From Anaerolineaceae bacterium (GTDB lineage: Bacteria; Chloroflexota; Anaerolineae; Anaerolineales; Anaerolineaceae), in contig JAIOTF010000404.1 in assembly GCA_021107195.1 (NCBI GenBank), positions 1-30,930 on the forward strand: DNA of 30,930 nt, in the 5' to 3' direction. A program made the position numbers and the translations under genes. The notes under the pieces were generated by a model. That model was not told where the DNA came from. It saw nothing but the letters and a program-made list of their open reading frames with translations, and made no database searches. Positions 7,585 to 16,536 of the stretch are shown one piece after another. How positions within the stretch are numbered: the stretch's first letter is position 1; the number at the start of each line of letters is the position of its first letter.

Positions 7585-10500
7585 TTAGGGCAAGGTGAAA
7601 CGCAGCAAGCGATTGTTGACCGCATCGCTGGCCCAAACCCGGCCATCGGGCGCAACAGCGACCCCTGCTGCCAATCCAAAGCCATCCGTGCCGGCACTGT
7701 AGGTGCCCCAGGAACGGAGATACTGGCCATCATTGGTGAATTGGATCAAACGATAAGACTCAGGGTCTGTCACAAAGACATCGCCATTAGGACTGATCGC
7801 AATATACGGTTTGTTCTCCAGCGATTGCCCATACCAACCTACAACATCAAAACTCATCATCGAGCGGAAGATCAAACGGTCTTCAATCGTGGGATCAGGC
7901 GCAAAGATCTGCACCCGCTGATTCCAGGTATCCGCAACATAAACTTTCCCGTCAGCATCAACGGCAATGCCCACTGGTTCATCAAAGAAGCCAAGCTCAA
8001 AGCCAACGCTGCCAAACGAAGAAAGATGCTTGCCGTCTGCGTCAAAGACCACGACCCGCTTGTTACCGGTATCGGTCACATACACACGACCTTCACCATC
8101 CACCGCCACATCACGCGGTCCCCAGAAGGCGTATTCATTCTCTGCCTGACCAAACTCTCCCCAGGCAGTCACAAACTTACCCTCTTTGGTAAATTTCTGA
8201 ACCCTATGGTTCCAGGTGTCCGCCACATAAATCGAATCGTCCGGTCCTACAGCCACACCCCAGGGTTCGTTGAAGGTGCCGCCGGGGGCATCGCCGCTCG
8301 CCCGGTCAGCAAAGCTGCCCCAACTGTGTAACAAGGTGCCATCCTGGGCATAGTGCTGGATGCGGTGATTTCGTGAGTCTGCCACATACATTGAGCCGTC
8401 TGAAGCGATTGCCATACCGCGCGGCGCCTGCAGTGCATTTGGATTGCCCGCCGCGTCTTCAATCGTGAAATCAGGCAGCAGGCTGATGTACCCTTCTTCA
8501 TAAGGGTCAGCTTCCAATTCAAGCCCCGCAACCGGTGCCGCACCATAATCCCATATCTGTGATACCACATCCTTGCGAATAAAGAATTTCATCTTGCTGC
8601 TCGGCTGCCACGTTTCCAGGGTCAGATCAGATCTATCCTTGACCTGGGCATACAGCGTATAATCCCGATCCATCCAGATATCAAAAACAGCTTCCCGCAG
8701 GGTGGCGTCTGTAAAGAGCGCTTTGACTCGATCCCAGGTTAAATCGAAATAATCCTGGTTCGGCCACCACAGGCGCATGTAATCAAATTCCAGGTAATTA
8801 TTCTTTACGATCGGTTCCAGTTTTGAATACGTCGATTCACCGGCAACGATCAATGGATATTCCTGCAAATCGCGTGTCGGGTTCTCCTGATACCAGCGGT
8901 GATTGGGATAGTTACGGAAATACCACCAATACGGGTACAAAGCATCATTATCATAAGCAACCTGAATATCGAGACCGCCGGTTGTCCTGCGTGAAATCTC
9001 TTCAACCTGCTCCAGAACTTGCTTGGGACCGCTGGCTGCGTGAGCATAGACCAGGTACTCTTTCGCATTGTCATAATTGATGAAAGCCGCCCGGTAAGCA
9101 GTCCGCACGGTCAGACCTGCAAGAAGCACAAAGAACACCAGGGCAGCAAAACTGCTTCCCAAAGCAAAGGTTCTGGTCTGGATCATCACGTAAATGAACT
9201 GCGCCAACGAGAGCAAGACGGCCAGGCTGGCGAAAACAAGCGCCAGCGAATCAACAAAAACAGCACCCAGGATCAGGCACAGCAAGAGCACTGCATAAGC
9301 CACAACTTCCACCCGATGGATGCGGCTGCCGTCACCTTCTTTCAGCACAAGATAAACGATCCCGACGCCGCTTGCCAGAAAGCCAATCAATGACAAGAGG
9401 AAATTAGCCGTATACTCCAGTTCCACCTGGGTACTTCCCTGGAATGGGGCCTGCGTACCCAGCATACTGCCAACCGCCGTCAGGAAACTGACCACCATCA
9501 CAGGCAGCAAACCCAAAGCGATCAACCCGCGCGGGTTGGCAATCTTCTTCCAGGGAGTGGTATCCACAAGATATCCCAGTCCCCAGGCAGCGGTCAGCAG
9601 CAGGGGCAGGGCAATATGGACAGTCAGCCAGGGCATTCGTTCACCAGCAAAACTATATGCAATCAAACTCATCACAGACCAGAACACCAATAATGCCAAA
9701 GTTGGCACTTTGTGCGCCGCTGCTTCCCCTTCCGCAGCCGGAACACCATCTGCTGCCGCTTCACTGGCCGGGGAAATACCGGGAAAAGTGCCAAATTTCT
9801 TGAAGCGAATGCCAAAATACACCGCCAGCAAGGTGCCAGCGGCTGCCAGATATTCATAAACAGGGATCTGAATCAGTGCATAGTAATACAAAGGCTGGCT
9901 ACCCCGCTCCACAGATTGCTGAGAAAGCCAATACCCCAAAGAACCCACCAGGCCGGTGAAAAAGCCCATGCCATGCATAAAGAAACTGGTATAGAAAACT
10001 GTGAAAATGCCGTAGAAAAGGGCAAAGTTTTGCAGCCAAAGTTTCGGCTTCCACCAGAGGCCGATCGCTGCCGCAATCGCTGTGAAAAGCACAATGAAAA
10101 TACTGGTCTTCAGCATCCCGTTGGCAGAATAGTCCAGCGGATTCCAGCCTAGCATCTTCACCGGGAATGCGGCCAGCAGCGGCAGCACCATCGTCCCCAG
10201 CAGGATTAACAGATCAAAGGAACGCTGCTGTCGGATTTTTTCCCAGCCCAGCCCGCGCACCAGGATGAACAACGAAATGACCACTGCAATAAAAGCAAGG
10301 CCCAAACACCCGATCGCCACCATCTCAGCCCAACTGGAGGAAGAAGCGACTTCTACCGGCTGCATTGAAGTCTCCGCAGGAATCACTTCCGGCAGGGAAG
10401 CATGCCAGGCTGCAAACCCCAACGCCAGACCTGCCAAAAGCAGCGTCATCACCATCAGGAACAGGAATCGATCCCGCATGGCTGAATCCTTCCATCCTGT

Positions 10501-11142
10501 TTTTGCCAGCCCTTCCAGCAAAAGCACAAATAAAAAGATCAACAACAGAGCTGTATAGATGTACGCGGTTTCTTTCGAGGTGAAATGCAGTGTGGTTGCA
10601 GCAGTAAGCAGGAAGAGAGAGAATTTATCTCCTTTATCCAGATAGCGCAGCACTGCATATAAGGTAAGCACCGCCAATAATTCAAGGATGCCTTCATTTC
10701 GGGTATAGCGCCCATAGAACAGCATGAACGGCGAAATTAAAAACAGCAATCCACCGATCAACGCCCCCGCCCGTCCCAGATAACGCCGGTAAGCAAACAG
10801 AGCGAACGCTACCGCCGCGATGCTGCACACAGCAGACGGAATGCGCGCGGTGAAATCATTATCGCCAAACATGAAATACGAGAAGGCGATCATGTGAAAC
10901 TGCAAGGGGCCGTGGGTCACAGGATCGTGACGATACCCGTTTCCCCGGAAGAATTCCCAGGAAGGCACGACATGATTGACCTCATCATGACTCATCACCC
11001 GCAGGTCCAGCTGGTAAAAACGGCTGACAACAGCCAGCACCAACAGGAGCAAGGCCAGCAAGGTCTCCACATTCCAGCGGGGAAGCAGGGATGCAAGCGG
11101 GCGGTCAAGCCATGTCGTGGAATTTTCTTGTTCTGGATTCAT
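7585..11142 (-). CDS. Agl23-like (TIGR03663) membrane glycosyltransferase with C-terminal NHL repeats
   Basis: A 1185-residue protein. Residues about 20-690 form a polytopic membrane domain of the GT39/ArnT-like family (TIGR03663, 'flippase activity-associated Agl23'). The first loop carries MSHDEVNHVVPSWEF (Asp-Glu, the usual catalytic or metal position of this fold) and THGPLQFH; later come YGRYTRNEG and FTSKETAYIY. Such enzymes use polyprenyl-phosphate sugars on the outer face of the membrane. Residues about 880-1185 form five or six NHL repeats (for example APRGMAIASDGSMYVADSRNHRIQ) making a beta-propeller, presumably extracellular. A lipoprotein gene lies 43 bases upstream in the same orientation. 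The ATG at 11142 has only a weak ribosome site. Donor and acceptor are unknown. Confidence 0.88.
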   Translation of the reverse strand: MNPEQENSTTWLDRPLASLLPRWNVETLLALLLLVLAVVSRFYQLDLRVMSHDEVNHVVPSWEFFRGNGYRHDPVTHGPLQFHMIAFSYFMFGDNDFTARIPSAVCSIAAVAFALFAYRRYLGRAGALIGGLLFLISPFMLFYGRYTRNEGILELLAVLTLYAVLRYLDKGDKFSLFLLTAATTLHFTSKETAYIYTALLLIFLFVLLLEGLAKTGWKDSAMRDRFLFLMVMTLLLAGLALGFAAWHASLPEVIPAETSMQPVEVASSSSWAEMVAIGCLGLAFIAVVISLFILVRGLGWEKIRQQRSFDLLILLGTMVLPLLAAFPVKMLGWNPLDYSANGMLKTSIFIVLFTAIAAAIGLWWKPKLWLQNFALFYGIFTVFYTSFFMHGMGFFTGLVGSLGYWLSQQSVERGSQPLYYYALIQIPVYEYLAAAGTLLAVYFGIRFKKFGTFPGISPASEAAADGVPAAEGEAAAHKVPTLALLVFWSVMSLIAYSFAGERMPWLTVHIALPLLLTAAWGLGYLVDTTPWKKIANPRGLIALGLLPVMVVSFLTAVGSMLGTQAPFQGSTQVELEYTANFLLSLIGFLASGVGIVYLVLKEGDGSRIHRVEVVAYAVLLLCLILGAVFVDSLALVFASLAVLLSLAQFIYVMIQTRTFALGSSFAALVFFVLLAGLTVRTAYRAAFINYDNAKEYLVYAHAASGPKQVLEQVEEISRRTTGGLDIQVAYDNDALYPYWWYFRNYPNHRWYQENPTRDLQEYPLIVAGESTYSKLEPIVKNNYLEFDYMRLWWPNQDYFDLTWDRVKALFTDATLREAVFDIWMDRDYTLYAQVKDRSDLTLETWQPSSKMKFFIRKDVVSQIWDYGAAPVAGLELEADPYEEGYISLLPDFTIEDAAGNPNALQAPRGMAIASDGSMYVADSRNHRIQHYAQDGTLLHSWGSFADRASGDAPGGTFNEPWGVAVGPDDSIYVADTWNHRVQKFTKEGKFVTAWGEFGQAENEYAFWGPRDVAVDGEGRVYVTDTGNKRVVVFDADGKHLSSFGSVGFELGFFDEPVGIAVDADGKVYVADTWNQRVQIFAPDPTIEDRLIFRSMMSFDVVGWYGQSLENKPYIAISPNGDVFVTDPESYRLIQFTNDGQYLRSWGTYSAGTDGFGLAAGVAVAPDGRVWASDAVNNRLLRFTLP

Positions 11143-11185
11143 AGCTTATGAACTCACTTTATTTATTGGAATGATCGGGTGGATA

Positions 11186-11851
11186 CTATTCCACCTTGAA
11201 AGAGAGGTAAACTTCAGCAAGGAAAGCACCGGCGGGGTTATAGAAAAACCAGGTGGTCTTGTATGACCCCGGCTCTGTCGGTGCAGTTGCCAACACAATG
11301 AATTCACATTTTTCGCCGGGCGGCACCGTGAGCTTGTTCCCGCCGTCAGGATCATTGGAAACAGATGTCGTAGCTGAAATCTGTGTGCCTCCTGAAAAGA
11401 CCAGTTTATAATCCTGGGTCCAGGTGGTGGAACCTACATTCTGCAAACCAAAAGCCATTTGAAAAACTTCACCGGGCGAAAAGACCCTGCCATCCGCCGG
11501 GGACTGATACGCATATGTCGCCTTATCACCGCCGCCAAAGATCTGAGTGGATGTGGGAAAAGGTGTGAAGGTTCCCTGCTGAGCCAATGGAGTGAACGTA
11601 GGCACTACCGCCGATGTTGATGTGGCTGTTGGTGCATCAGGCGTTGCACTCGCTTCTGGCGTCGGTGAAGCCGGCGGTACAGCGGACAAAGTCAATGCCA
11701 TCTGCGCCGAAACCGTTTCAGCCGCCTGAGTATAAACGAGATTAGGATCTTCTTTAGGTGCAGCAGGACTGCACGCAGCTAAAATGACGATAGCCAGCAA
11801 GAAGAGCAGAACCAAAGAGAATTTGAATTTCCTCGATATTATTTTACTCAC
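11186..11851 (-). CDS. Lipoprotein with NBR1-type Ig-like domain
   Basis: A 221-residue secreted lipoprotein. The N-terminus is a lipoprotein signal (KFKFSLVLLFLLAIVILAAC; lipobox ILAAC with the Cys near residue 27). A low-complexity Ser/Thr/Pro/Ala linker follows (about 60-100). The C-terminal domain (about 110-221) has the NBR1-like Ig pattern: PGEVFQMAFGLQNVGSTTW, then LTVPPGEKCEFIV and APTEPGSYKTTWFF. Such domains usually mediate protein contacts at the cell surface. The GTG start follows GGAGG with 6 bases of spacing. It lies 43 bases upstream of the Agl23/NHL gene and is probably co-transcribed with it, so the two may act together at the membrane surface. Confidence 0.85.
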   Translation of the reverse strand: MSKIISRKFKFSLVLLFLLAIVILAACSPAAPKEDPNLVYTQAAETVSAQMALTLSAVPPASPTPEASATPDAPTATSTSAVVPTFTPLAQQGTFTPFPTSTQIFGGGDKATYAYQSPADGRVFSPGEVFQMAFGLQNVGSTTWTQDYKLVFSGGTQISATTSVSNDPDGGNKLTVPPGEKCEFIVLATAPTEPGSYKTTWFFYNPAGAFLAEVYLSFKVE

Positions 11852-12052
11852 AATTTGCCTCCAATCACAAGTTTTGAGACCAACTTATTATACCCTAGAC
11901 ACCAATGCGCGGCACGCGTCCGCTGATGGTGAAGGTTACATCCGCAAAAGAAATTCTCCAGCGTTTCGAGAACTCTTCAATCCAAATCGTTTATCTTTCA
12001 TCAGCAATTTCTGACATTCCTGTCCAGGCAAGACAATTGTCAACAGTTTCAT

Positions 12053-12081
12053 TTGCAAGCCTTGCCAACATGATGTAAACT
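12053..12081 (+). promoter_or_regulatory. Sigma70-type promoter for the YfcC-like carrier
   Basis: TTGCAA (12053-12058) and TAAACT (12076-12081) are separated by 17 bases. The predicted start near 12088 leaves a leader of about 26 bases containing AGGAGG before the ATG at 12114. Confidence 0.55.
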
Positions 12082-12113
12082 GGACAAAACCCGTCTTTGT
12101 TCAGGAGGAAGAC

Positions 12114-13572
12114 ATGGAAACAAAAGCAGGCGCCCAAATCAGCAAGAAAGCTTTCTTGCAATCTGTCCTCATCCTTGCGTTGTTGATGCTCATTGCAGGC
12201 ATTCTAACGCGAACCATTCCTGCTGGTCAATATCAAAGAACAATTGTAGATGGCCGCGAAATCATCGACCCGGCAAGCTTTCTTTCGATAGAACGCCCGA
12301 ATTACCCTGTCTGGCGCTGGCTGACCGCTCCTTTCGAAGTACTGGCCGGCCCCGATGGCCTCATTCTGATCACCATCATCGTGTTCATTATGCTGGTTGG
12401 CGCATCGTTTGCCGTGTTGGAAAAAAGCGGCATTCTCAATGCTGCTCTGTCTGGGATTGTCAACAAATTTGGTGGCAGAAAATACGTCCTCCTGCTGATC
12501 ATCTCTCTCTTCTTCATGTTAATGGGAGCTTTCTTTGGCATCTTTGAAGAGATCGTCCCTCTGGTGCCGCTGATGATCGCCCTCGCCTATTACCTGGGCT
12601 GGGACGCCTTGATTGGTCTGGGGATGAGCATCCTGGCCACCAATATGGGTTTCTCGGCCGCCCTGACCAATCCCTTCACGATTGGTGTCGCCCAAAAATT
12701 GGCGGGGTTACCGCTCTTCTCTGGCTTTGCTTTCCGCATTCCCATATTCCTCGCCATCTATGCCGTTCTGGCTTATTTTCTCGTTAGCTATGCCAAACGC
12801 ATTGACCGTAAGCCTGAATCTTCCCTGGTCTACGACAGCGACCAGGCCGAACGAGCCAAATACAAGCAGCTTGATCTCTCCAGCATGCAGGAGGATCAAA
12901 AAAAACTGACTGGTGCTACCATCTGGTTTCTTTGTTTTGTGGTCCTGATCATCCTTGCCCTGATCGGAAGTTCCTTCATCCCCTTCTTGTCTGATTATGC
13001 CCTGCCCCTGGTTGGCGTCTTCTTCTTCCTCGGTGGGCTTGGTGCCGGCATTCTGGCTGGCATCCGCGGCAAAGCCCTGGGAAAAGCCCTGCTGGAAGGA
13101 GTAGCCGGCGTGGCCCCTGCTGCACCGCTGATCATGATGGCCGGCAGCATCAAATATATCGTTACCACAGGCGGGGTGATGGATACTATTCTCCACGGAG
13201 CATCACAGCCGCTTTCCACGGCCAGCCCAATGTTTGCTGTGGTCATTATTTACTTGCTGGCGCTCTTCATTGAGATTTTCATCGGCTCTGCCGGGGCAAA
13301 GGCTGTGTTGATGATGCCCATCCTCTTGCCTCTTGCCTCTTGCCGATCTGGTCGGTGTTAACCGCCAGGTCACAGTTCTGGCCTACTGCTTCGGCGATGG
13401 TTTTTCCAACATGGCTTACCCCACCAATCCGGTGTTGTTGATCTCCCTGGGATTGGCAGCCGTCAGTTATGGCAAATGGATGAAATGGACACTCAAGCTG
13501 TGGCTGATGGTCATCCCCATTTCCATCTTCTTCCTCTGGTTGAGTGTCACCATTGGATACGGCCCCTTCTAA
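12114..13572 (+). pseudogene. YfcC/DcuC-family carrier, frameshifted by a 7-bp repeat
   Basis: The ATG at 12114 follows AGGAGG. The frame encodes a polytopic carrier of the YfcC / C4-dicarboxylate anaerobic carrier group (AGILTRTIPAGQYQR near the start, GAFFGIFEEIVPLVPLMIALAYYLGWD, FIEIFIGSAGAKAVLMMPILLPLA). At 13322-13342 the 7-mer CCTCTTG occurs three times, which shifts the frame by +1 and ends translation at 13361 (415 residues). Two copies would restore MPILLPLADLVGVNRQVTVLAYCFGDGFSN and carry on to the stop at 13570-13572, giving about 483 residues, the usual family length. The rest is undamaged, so the lesion is recent, reversible (phase variation) or a sequencing error. The substrate is probably an amino acid or small organic acid (family inference). 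Confidence 0.85.
13322..13342 (+). repeat. Three tandem copies of the 7-mer CCTCTTG
   Basis: Units at 13322-13328, 13329-13335 and 13336-13342, followed by CC. The unit length is not a multiple of three, so gain or loss of a copy switches the reading frame of the carrier gene. Confidence 0.95.
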
Positions 13573-13588
13573 CCCTGATGAAGCTCAA

Positions 13589-14641
13589 ATGAATGAATCC
13601 ATGACCACCCTGGTCTTTGACGGCGGCAACACCCTCATTGCTGATGATTCCCGGTTCACAGGCAGCATGGCCGATTGGCCCGAAATCACCGCCACAGAAG
13701 GAGTGCATCAAGCCCTGGAAAAACTCGCTAAACAATATCGGCTGGTGATCGCCACCAACGCGGCGGACTCTACTATGCAGAAAATACAGGAAGCCAACCG
13801 GCAGGTGGGTCTGAATGGCTATTTTGACCGCATCTTCACAGCCCGTGACCTGCCCGCTTTGAACTATTTCAAAGCTATCGAAGCTGATTTGGAAACAACC
13901 CCTTCGGAAATGGTGATGGTCGGTGACAGCTATCAAAACGACATCCTTGGTGCCTGCAATGCAGGCTGGCGAGCCGTTTGGTACAACCCCCGGCACCTGG
14001 CCTGTGCCAGCCTGACTCCTCTGCACAGTGCAGAAATCAACCATATGTCACATCTTCCATCTGCCTTGGCAAACATGGAGTTGCCCACCGTTCCCCAATG
14101 CCTGCTCTGGCTGCGTCAACACGATGCCAGCTTCAATCTGATCCAGCATGTGCAGGCAGTTGCAGCCAGTGCGTATCAGACAGCCCTTTGGCTGCGCGCT
14201 GCCGGGCATGATATTGATCCTGTGCTCGCCCATCGCGGCGGCTTGCTGCATGACCTGGGCAAGATCAAATCGCTGCGGAACCAATCCGCCGGCCTTAACC
14301 ATGGAGAATATGCAGCAAAACTTTTGACCGAATGGGGCTTTACTCAATTGGCCGAGATCGCCCGCCGGCACCTGCTCTTTTCTATCGCAAATCCTGACAC
14401 TGCCCCCATCACACTTGAGCAAAAACTGGTCTATTTTTGCGACAAGATCGTTGAGGGTGCGCAAATCGTGCCCCTCGAAAAGCGCATGAACAAACTCCAG
14501 CAACGCTATGCGCACGATAAAGAAAAAATTCAGGCATGCCTCCCCGCCCTGCAAAAAATGCAGCAAGACCTGTGCAGTGCAATACACATGCCGCCACATG
14601 ATTTGATCCCGCGTCTCGCAAAAACATTCCTAGAAAACTGA
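13589..14641 (+). CDS. HAD-like hydrolase fused to an HDIG-type HD domain
   Basis: About 350 residues in two parts. The N-terminal half is HAD-like: motif I FDGGNTL, motif II ATNAA, a Lys in NYFKAIE, motif IV VGDSYQND. In motif I the usual second Asp (DxD) is Gly, so the general acid/base of HAD phosphatases is missing while the nucleophile Asp is kept. The C-terminal half has HD-domain hallmarks: IQHVQAVA, HRGGLLHDLGKIK, NHGEYAA and IARRHLLF, a probable metal-dependent phosphohydrolase. The start is uncertain: ATG at 13589, ATG at 13601 or GTG at 13544, none with a good ribosome site. It begins 16 bases after the carrier's restored stop, so translation is probably coupled to the carrier. The substrate is unknown; a nucleotide is possible. 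Confidence 0.78.
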   Translation: MNESMTTLVFDGGNTLIADDSRFTGSMADWPEITATEGVHQALEKLAKQYRLVIATNAADSTMQKIQEANRQVGLNGYFDRIFTARDLPALNYFKAIEADLETTPSEMVMVGDSYQNDILGACNAGWRAVWYNPRHLACASLTPLHSAEINHMSHLPSALANMELPTVPQCLLWLRQHDASFNLIQHVQAVAASAYQTALWLRAAGHDIDPVLAHRGGLLHDLGKIKSLRNQSAGLNHGEYAAKLLTEWGFTQLAEIARRHLLFSIANPDTAPITLEQKLVYFCDKIVEGAQIVPLEKRMNKLQQRYAHDKEKIQACLPALQKMQQDLCSAIHMPPHDLIPRLAKTFLEN

Positions 14642-14660
14642 TCTTCACAAAACAAACAAA

Positions 14661-14697
14661 AAACGGACAGCCGAGTGGCCGTCCGTTATACTTTTTC
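14661..14697. terminator. Rho-independent terminator between convergent genes
   Basis: A stem of AACGGAC with GTCCGTT, continued after one mismatch by GCC with GGC around a GAGT loop. An A-rich run lies on the left and TATACTTTTT on the right. It ends the HAD-HD gene and, on the other strand, the beta-lactamase-like gene. Confidence 0.8.
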
Positions 14698-14709
14698 ACA
14701 ACGTCAAGA

Positions 14710-16191
14710 TCAATCAGGGATATTGTAATAATTATAGATTGCCCTTGAAAGGTCTGCAACCAATTGATTGGCGGGGTCAAAGACCAACTGCCGTGACTGG
14801 TACATAAAAATGGTCAGGATATAGTTACCGCCAGGGGTATACACAATGGCTGCATCTGCCACGGAATGCAGCAGCCCATCCGATTCCTGGATCCAGCCGT
14901 GCTTGTGTCCGATTCTCGTCCCTTCCGGCAGACCAGCCCGTATCAACATGGGAATGTCATTCAACACCAGATAATCAATCATTTTCTGGCATTCGGTTTT
15001 CGAGATTTCTCCGGGCCATACCGCCGCAAAACTCCCTCCGCCATTTTCAGAGCATTGGTAAATATCGTTCAGGAGCGTGCCCATCTCGGCTGGCGTGGTC
15101 TGGTTGTAGACATCCGGATTGGTAGATATATCCGCGCGTTCATTGGCTGGGGTTGAAATCCGCACCAGCAGCGGTGCACCCGGATAGAAGTAACCGGCGA
15201 GAAATGTATTCTCTAACCCCAACGCCTGCAAATCATCCGTCAATTCCAATGGTCCCAGGTTGCCCCCCATCACCTGCTCCATTAAACGATCTGCCGGATC
15301 ATTCTCAGACCGTTCGATCATCAATTTAACCATATCGGTGATGTAATCCGGTGTTGGTTCATCAAAACGCCGGAATGTCGAAACCACGATCGGAATCTTG
15401 ATCGTGCTTGCAGCAGTAAATGCAACACCGGGAGTAATTTCCGTCCCCAATTGATATGCAAAATTAATCTCTTGCTCTGTTTGCAAATCCAGCAAATAGA
15501 TCTCTGTCAAACCATCAAACCCGGAAAGATCCAGAGTCTGTTTGAGCAGCACTTCCAGATTTTGGAAAGAGGGACGCTGTGGAGAAACCCGGTTGAAGGT
15601 CAAGTTCACTACCCGGGCATTCGGGGACCGCAAAGCATCATCGATTAAGGTGACCGCTCTGTCAATATCCAGGGAAGTTCCCGGTATCCCGGGTTGAAAA
15701 TCCACTGAGCCCGCAATCGGGACTGAAACCGAAGGAGGCCGGTCATACCGGGAGGCGATCTCACTGGACAGATATGAACGCAAGCGGTCTTCGGCTATAG
15801 AGGCACTCAAAGGTACCGGCTGTGGAGATGGCATCTGATTCCATAAATAATTCCAAAAAGCACTCCAGAATGGCTGATCGATGCGCTGCAAGTCAGCTGC
15901 GGCCAACATCAATTCCAGATCCAGCTCAAAACCAAGCACCTGCGGCTTGACCTGGATCACAGCATCACCATAATGTAATTCAACCGGAACGCCATAGGCC
16001 TGCACCAATCGTTCCGCTGCTGCTCCTTGGGTCAGCCCGCCCACTGGAACACCGGCTATACGCATACCGGGCGCGAACGAAGACCGCAGCCGGCTGTAAC
16101 GCACCAACTGATAACCGGTAAAAGCGATCGCTAAAAAGATCAGAGCCAGCGCTACCCAGCGAAAAACAGACAATGCATTTCTAGATCTCAA
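14710..16191 (-). CDS. Membrane-anchored class A beta-lactamase-fold serine hydrolase with peptidoglycan-binding-like N-domain
   Basis: A 493-residue protein. One N-terminal helix (about 11-30) anchors it. Residues about 42-200 resemble the VanW-associated putative peptidoglycan-binding domain (MRIAGVPVGGLTQGAAAERL, then PGIPGTSLDIDRAV). Residues about 215-493 are a class A beta-lactamase fold with the catalytic tetrad S262-T-I-K265, an S295-E-N297 motif (SDN equivalent) and KHG near residue 435 in place of KTG. No omega-loop ExxLN motif is obvious, so it may act on peptidoglycan or be a penicillin-binding relative instead of a true drug-hydrolysing lactamase. The TTG start at 16191 follows AAGGAG with 5 bases of spacing. 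It is divergent from gmd. Confidence 0.82.
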   Translation of the reverse strand: MRSRNALSVFRWVALALIFLAIAFTGYQLVRYSRLRSSFAPGMRIAGVPVGGLTQGAAAERLVQAYGVPVELHYGDAVIQVKPQVLGFELDLELMLAAADLQRIDQPFWSAFWNYLWNQMPSPQPVPLSASIAEDRLRSYLSSEIASRYDRPPSVSVPIAGSVDFQPGIPGTSLDIDRAVTLIDDALRSPNARVVNLTFNRVSPQRPSFQNLEVLLKQTLDLSGFDGLTEIYLLDLQTEQEINFAYQLGTEITPGVAFTAASTIKIPIVVSTFRRFDEPTPDYITDMVKLMIERSENDPADRLMEQVMGGNLGPLELTDDLQALGLENTFLAGYFYPGAPLLVRISTPANERADISTNPDVYNQTTPAEMGTLLNDIYQCSENGGGSFAAVWPGEISKTECQKMIDYLVLNDIPMLIRAGLPEGTRIGHKHGWIQESDGLLHSVADAAIVYTPGGNYILTIFMYQSRQLVFDPANQLVADLSRAIYNYYNIPD

Positions 16192-16536
16192 TCTTGCTCC
16201 TTACTGCTTTACTCCTGTCAGGAGTATTTTTATTCATCTCAATGATTTCCAAATTCTACCAGAAAATCAAATAAGCCTCAAAAACCAAATTTCTGCAAGG
16301 GCCGATTGATTTCCCCTTCTCTCCCCAAATTCCGGAGAAAGGATTGGAAAAGGTAATCAGCAAATCAAACCTGCCAGATCACATGCAGGCTATTTGACAT
16401 TCAGCTATGCCGTGATTATACTTAGTTTCTCAACTGACAAATTTCAAAACAGTTTCCCTGCTGGCATATACGAACAATCTGTCTTGTTCGAAAATCTTGC
16501 AATAATGCAAACCCAAAGGGAATTTGGAGGAAAATT
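16192..16536. other. 345-bp divergent intergenic region
   Basis: It holds a strong promoter for gmd (16394-16422), an ACTCCT/AGGAGT small hairpin (16211-16225) in the leader of the minus-strand gene, and otherwise no coding sequence or larger structure that I can see. Confidence 0.6.
16394..16422 (+). promoter_or_regulatory. Consensus sigma70 promoter for gmd
   Basis: TTGACA (16394-16399), a 17-base spacer and TATACT (16417-16422). The predicted start near 16429 leaves a leader of about 108 bases before gmd. Confidence 0.8.

Noticed and set aside
16211..16225. ACTCCT/AGGAGT hairpin as a riboswitch-like ribosome-site sequestering element before the beta-lactamase-like gene
   Set aside because: The stem is only 6 bp and no alternative structure is convincing; it could pair with the AAGGAG site by chance.
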